Assembly: GCA_025451715.1 (NCBI GenBank)
Contig: JANWJY010000187.1
Location: 1-6,137, forward strand
Direction: 5' to 3'
DNA length: 6,137 nt
Origin: Fimbriimonadaceae bacterium
Lineage (GTDB): Bacteria; Armatimonadota; Fimbriimonadia; Fimbriimonadales; Fimbriimonadaceae
This document shows, one piece after another, positions 5,576 through 6,137 of the stretch (positions are counted from its first letter, which is position 1; the number at the start of each line of letters is the position of its first letter). Made by a program: the position numbers and the translations under genes. Under the pieces are notes generated by a model. It was not told where the DNA came from and did no database searches. It worked only from the letters and a program-made list of their open reading frames with translations.

Positions 5576-6137
5576 ACCGTCTCTTCCTCCATTTCCTCCT
5601 TCTTGGGGGTCTTTCCCTTCTCGCTCTCAGTAAATGAGCGCATGAACTCCTCCTCGACCTCGCCGAACTGCACGGCGCCCTCGTCGACGATCGTCTCGGT
5701 GGTCTCTTTGTCGTGGATCGCGGCCTCTGCGTAGGGCTTGACCTCGAGGATCGCGTCACCGAACTTCTGCGTCACCAGGCGGATCGCGCGGATCGCGTCG
5801 TCGTTGCCCGGGATCACATAGTCGGCCATCTCTGGGTCGCAGTTCGTGTCCACGATCGCGATGACCGGGATGTTGAGCTTGCGCGCTTCGAGCACCGCGT
5901 GCTTCTCCTTGTTCACGTCCACGACGAACATCGCCTGCGGCGGCTTGGTCATCTCGCGGATGCCTTCGAGGTAGCGGTTCAGCTTTTCGCGCTCTGCGCG
6001 GCGGAGCAGTGCCTCCTTTTTGGGGAGCCGCTCGAAGTACCCGTCCTCCTCCATTCGGTCCAGCTCCTTGAGCCGTCCGATGCGCTGCTGGATCGTGTTC
6101 CAGTTGGTCAGCATGCCGCCGAGCCAGCGCTCGGTGA
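5572..6137 (-). CDS. rpsB: 30S ribosomal protein S2, N-terminus outside the window
   Basis: This is the C-terminal part (187 codons visible) of ribosomal protein S2, which sits on the back of the 30S subunit and helps recruit S1. The frame stays open to the window edge. The first visible residues are TERWLGGMLTNWNTI, the conserved S2 block that normally lies around residue 90-100, so about 90 N-terminal residues are missing and the internal ATG at 6114 is not the start. PQAMFVVDVNKEKHAVLEA, LNIPVIAIVDTNCDPEMADYVIPGNDDA and the following IRAIRLVT are highly characteristic of the family. After this the protein ends in a charged Glu/Lys-rich tail of roughly 40 residues, a common variable extension. 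Its TGA overlaps the start of tsf by 4 bases, whereas rpsB and tsf are separated by a spacer in E. coli. Confidence 0.97.
   Translation of the reverse strand, partial: TERWLGGMLTNWNTIQQRIGRLKELDRMEEDGYFERLPKKEALLRRAEREKLNRYLEGIREMTKPPQAMFVVDVNKEKHAVLEARKLNIPVIAIVDTNCDPEMADYVIPGNDDAIRAIRLVTQKFGDAILEVKPYAEAAIHDKETTETIVDEGAVQFGEVEEEFMRSFTESEKGKTPKKEEMEEETV
5586..5590 (-). promoter_or_regulatory. strong ribosome binding site (GGAGG) of tsf
   Basis: GGAGG on the minus strand sits 10 bases before the tsf ATG, inside the last codons of rpsB. It is the clearest Shine-Dalgarno sequence in the window and shows that the anti-Shine-Dalgarno system is used by this organism. Confidence 0.65.

Noticed and set aside
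4865..5734. A 289-codon plus-strand reading frame opposite tsf and the end of rpsB
   Set aside because: Its product is Arg/Leu/Val-rich with no recognisable motif, and it lies over two unmistakable conserved genes; long antisense frames of this kind are common in G+C-rich coding DNA.
6112..6114. ATG at 6114 as the start of rpsB
   Set aside because: The frame continues upstream with TERWLGG, the conserved S2 residues preceding MLTNW, so the gene is cut by the window edge.

Overview
The window is ordinary bacterial chromosome, G+C-rich by eye (not counted), carrying two convergent gene groups that meet at a perfect hairpin near position 1940. All the large genes are housekeeping genes with intact catalytic or signature motifs. 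I found no rRNA, tRNA, CRISPR array, insertion sequence or phage gene. I cannot name the organism with confidence. A compact rpsB-tsf-pyrH-frr-uppS run next to a secreted YHS-type metal-binding protein would fit an environmental phylum such as Armatimonadota, but this is a guess from general familiarity and not from a search.

Plus strand, 1-1856: the C-terminal two thirds or so of an NAD-type isocitrate dehydrogenase, cut by the window edge, is followed after 25 bases by an RmlD-like dTDP-4-dehydrorhamnose reductase with an unusual polar N-terminal extension. The two enzymes belong to different pathways (TCA cycle and deoxysugar synthesis), so their closeness suggests at most shared transcription.

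Middle, 1857-2636: a convergent intergenic region holds a 15-bp perfect stem with a 4-base loop, probably a terminator that works mainly for the minus-strand genes. Next, on the minus strand, is a small probably exported protein with two cysteine-rich YHS/TRASH-like metal-binding repeats and a third, cysteine-free repeat between them. It is the least ordinary gene in the window. It may have its own promoter in the 82-base gap behind uppS.

Minus strand, 6137-2637: rpsB (5' end outside the window), tsf, pyrH, frr and uppS are packed with junctions of -4, 3, 4 and 7 bases, as expected for one operon. They encode ribosomal protein S2, elongation factor Ts, UMP kinase, ribosome recycling factor and undecaprenyl diphosphate synthase. 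Together they cover translation, pyrimidine nucleotide supply and the lipid carrier for cell-wall synthesis. In many bacteria this cluster continues into cdsA and dxr; here it stops after uppS.

I see no convincing evidence for a previously undescribed system. The best leads are the three-repeat YHS protein with its possible operator, and the extended RmlD N-terminus.
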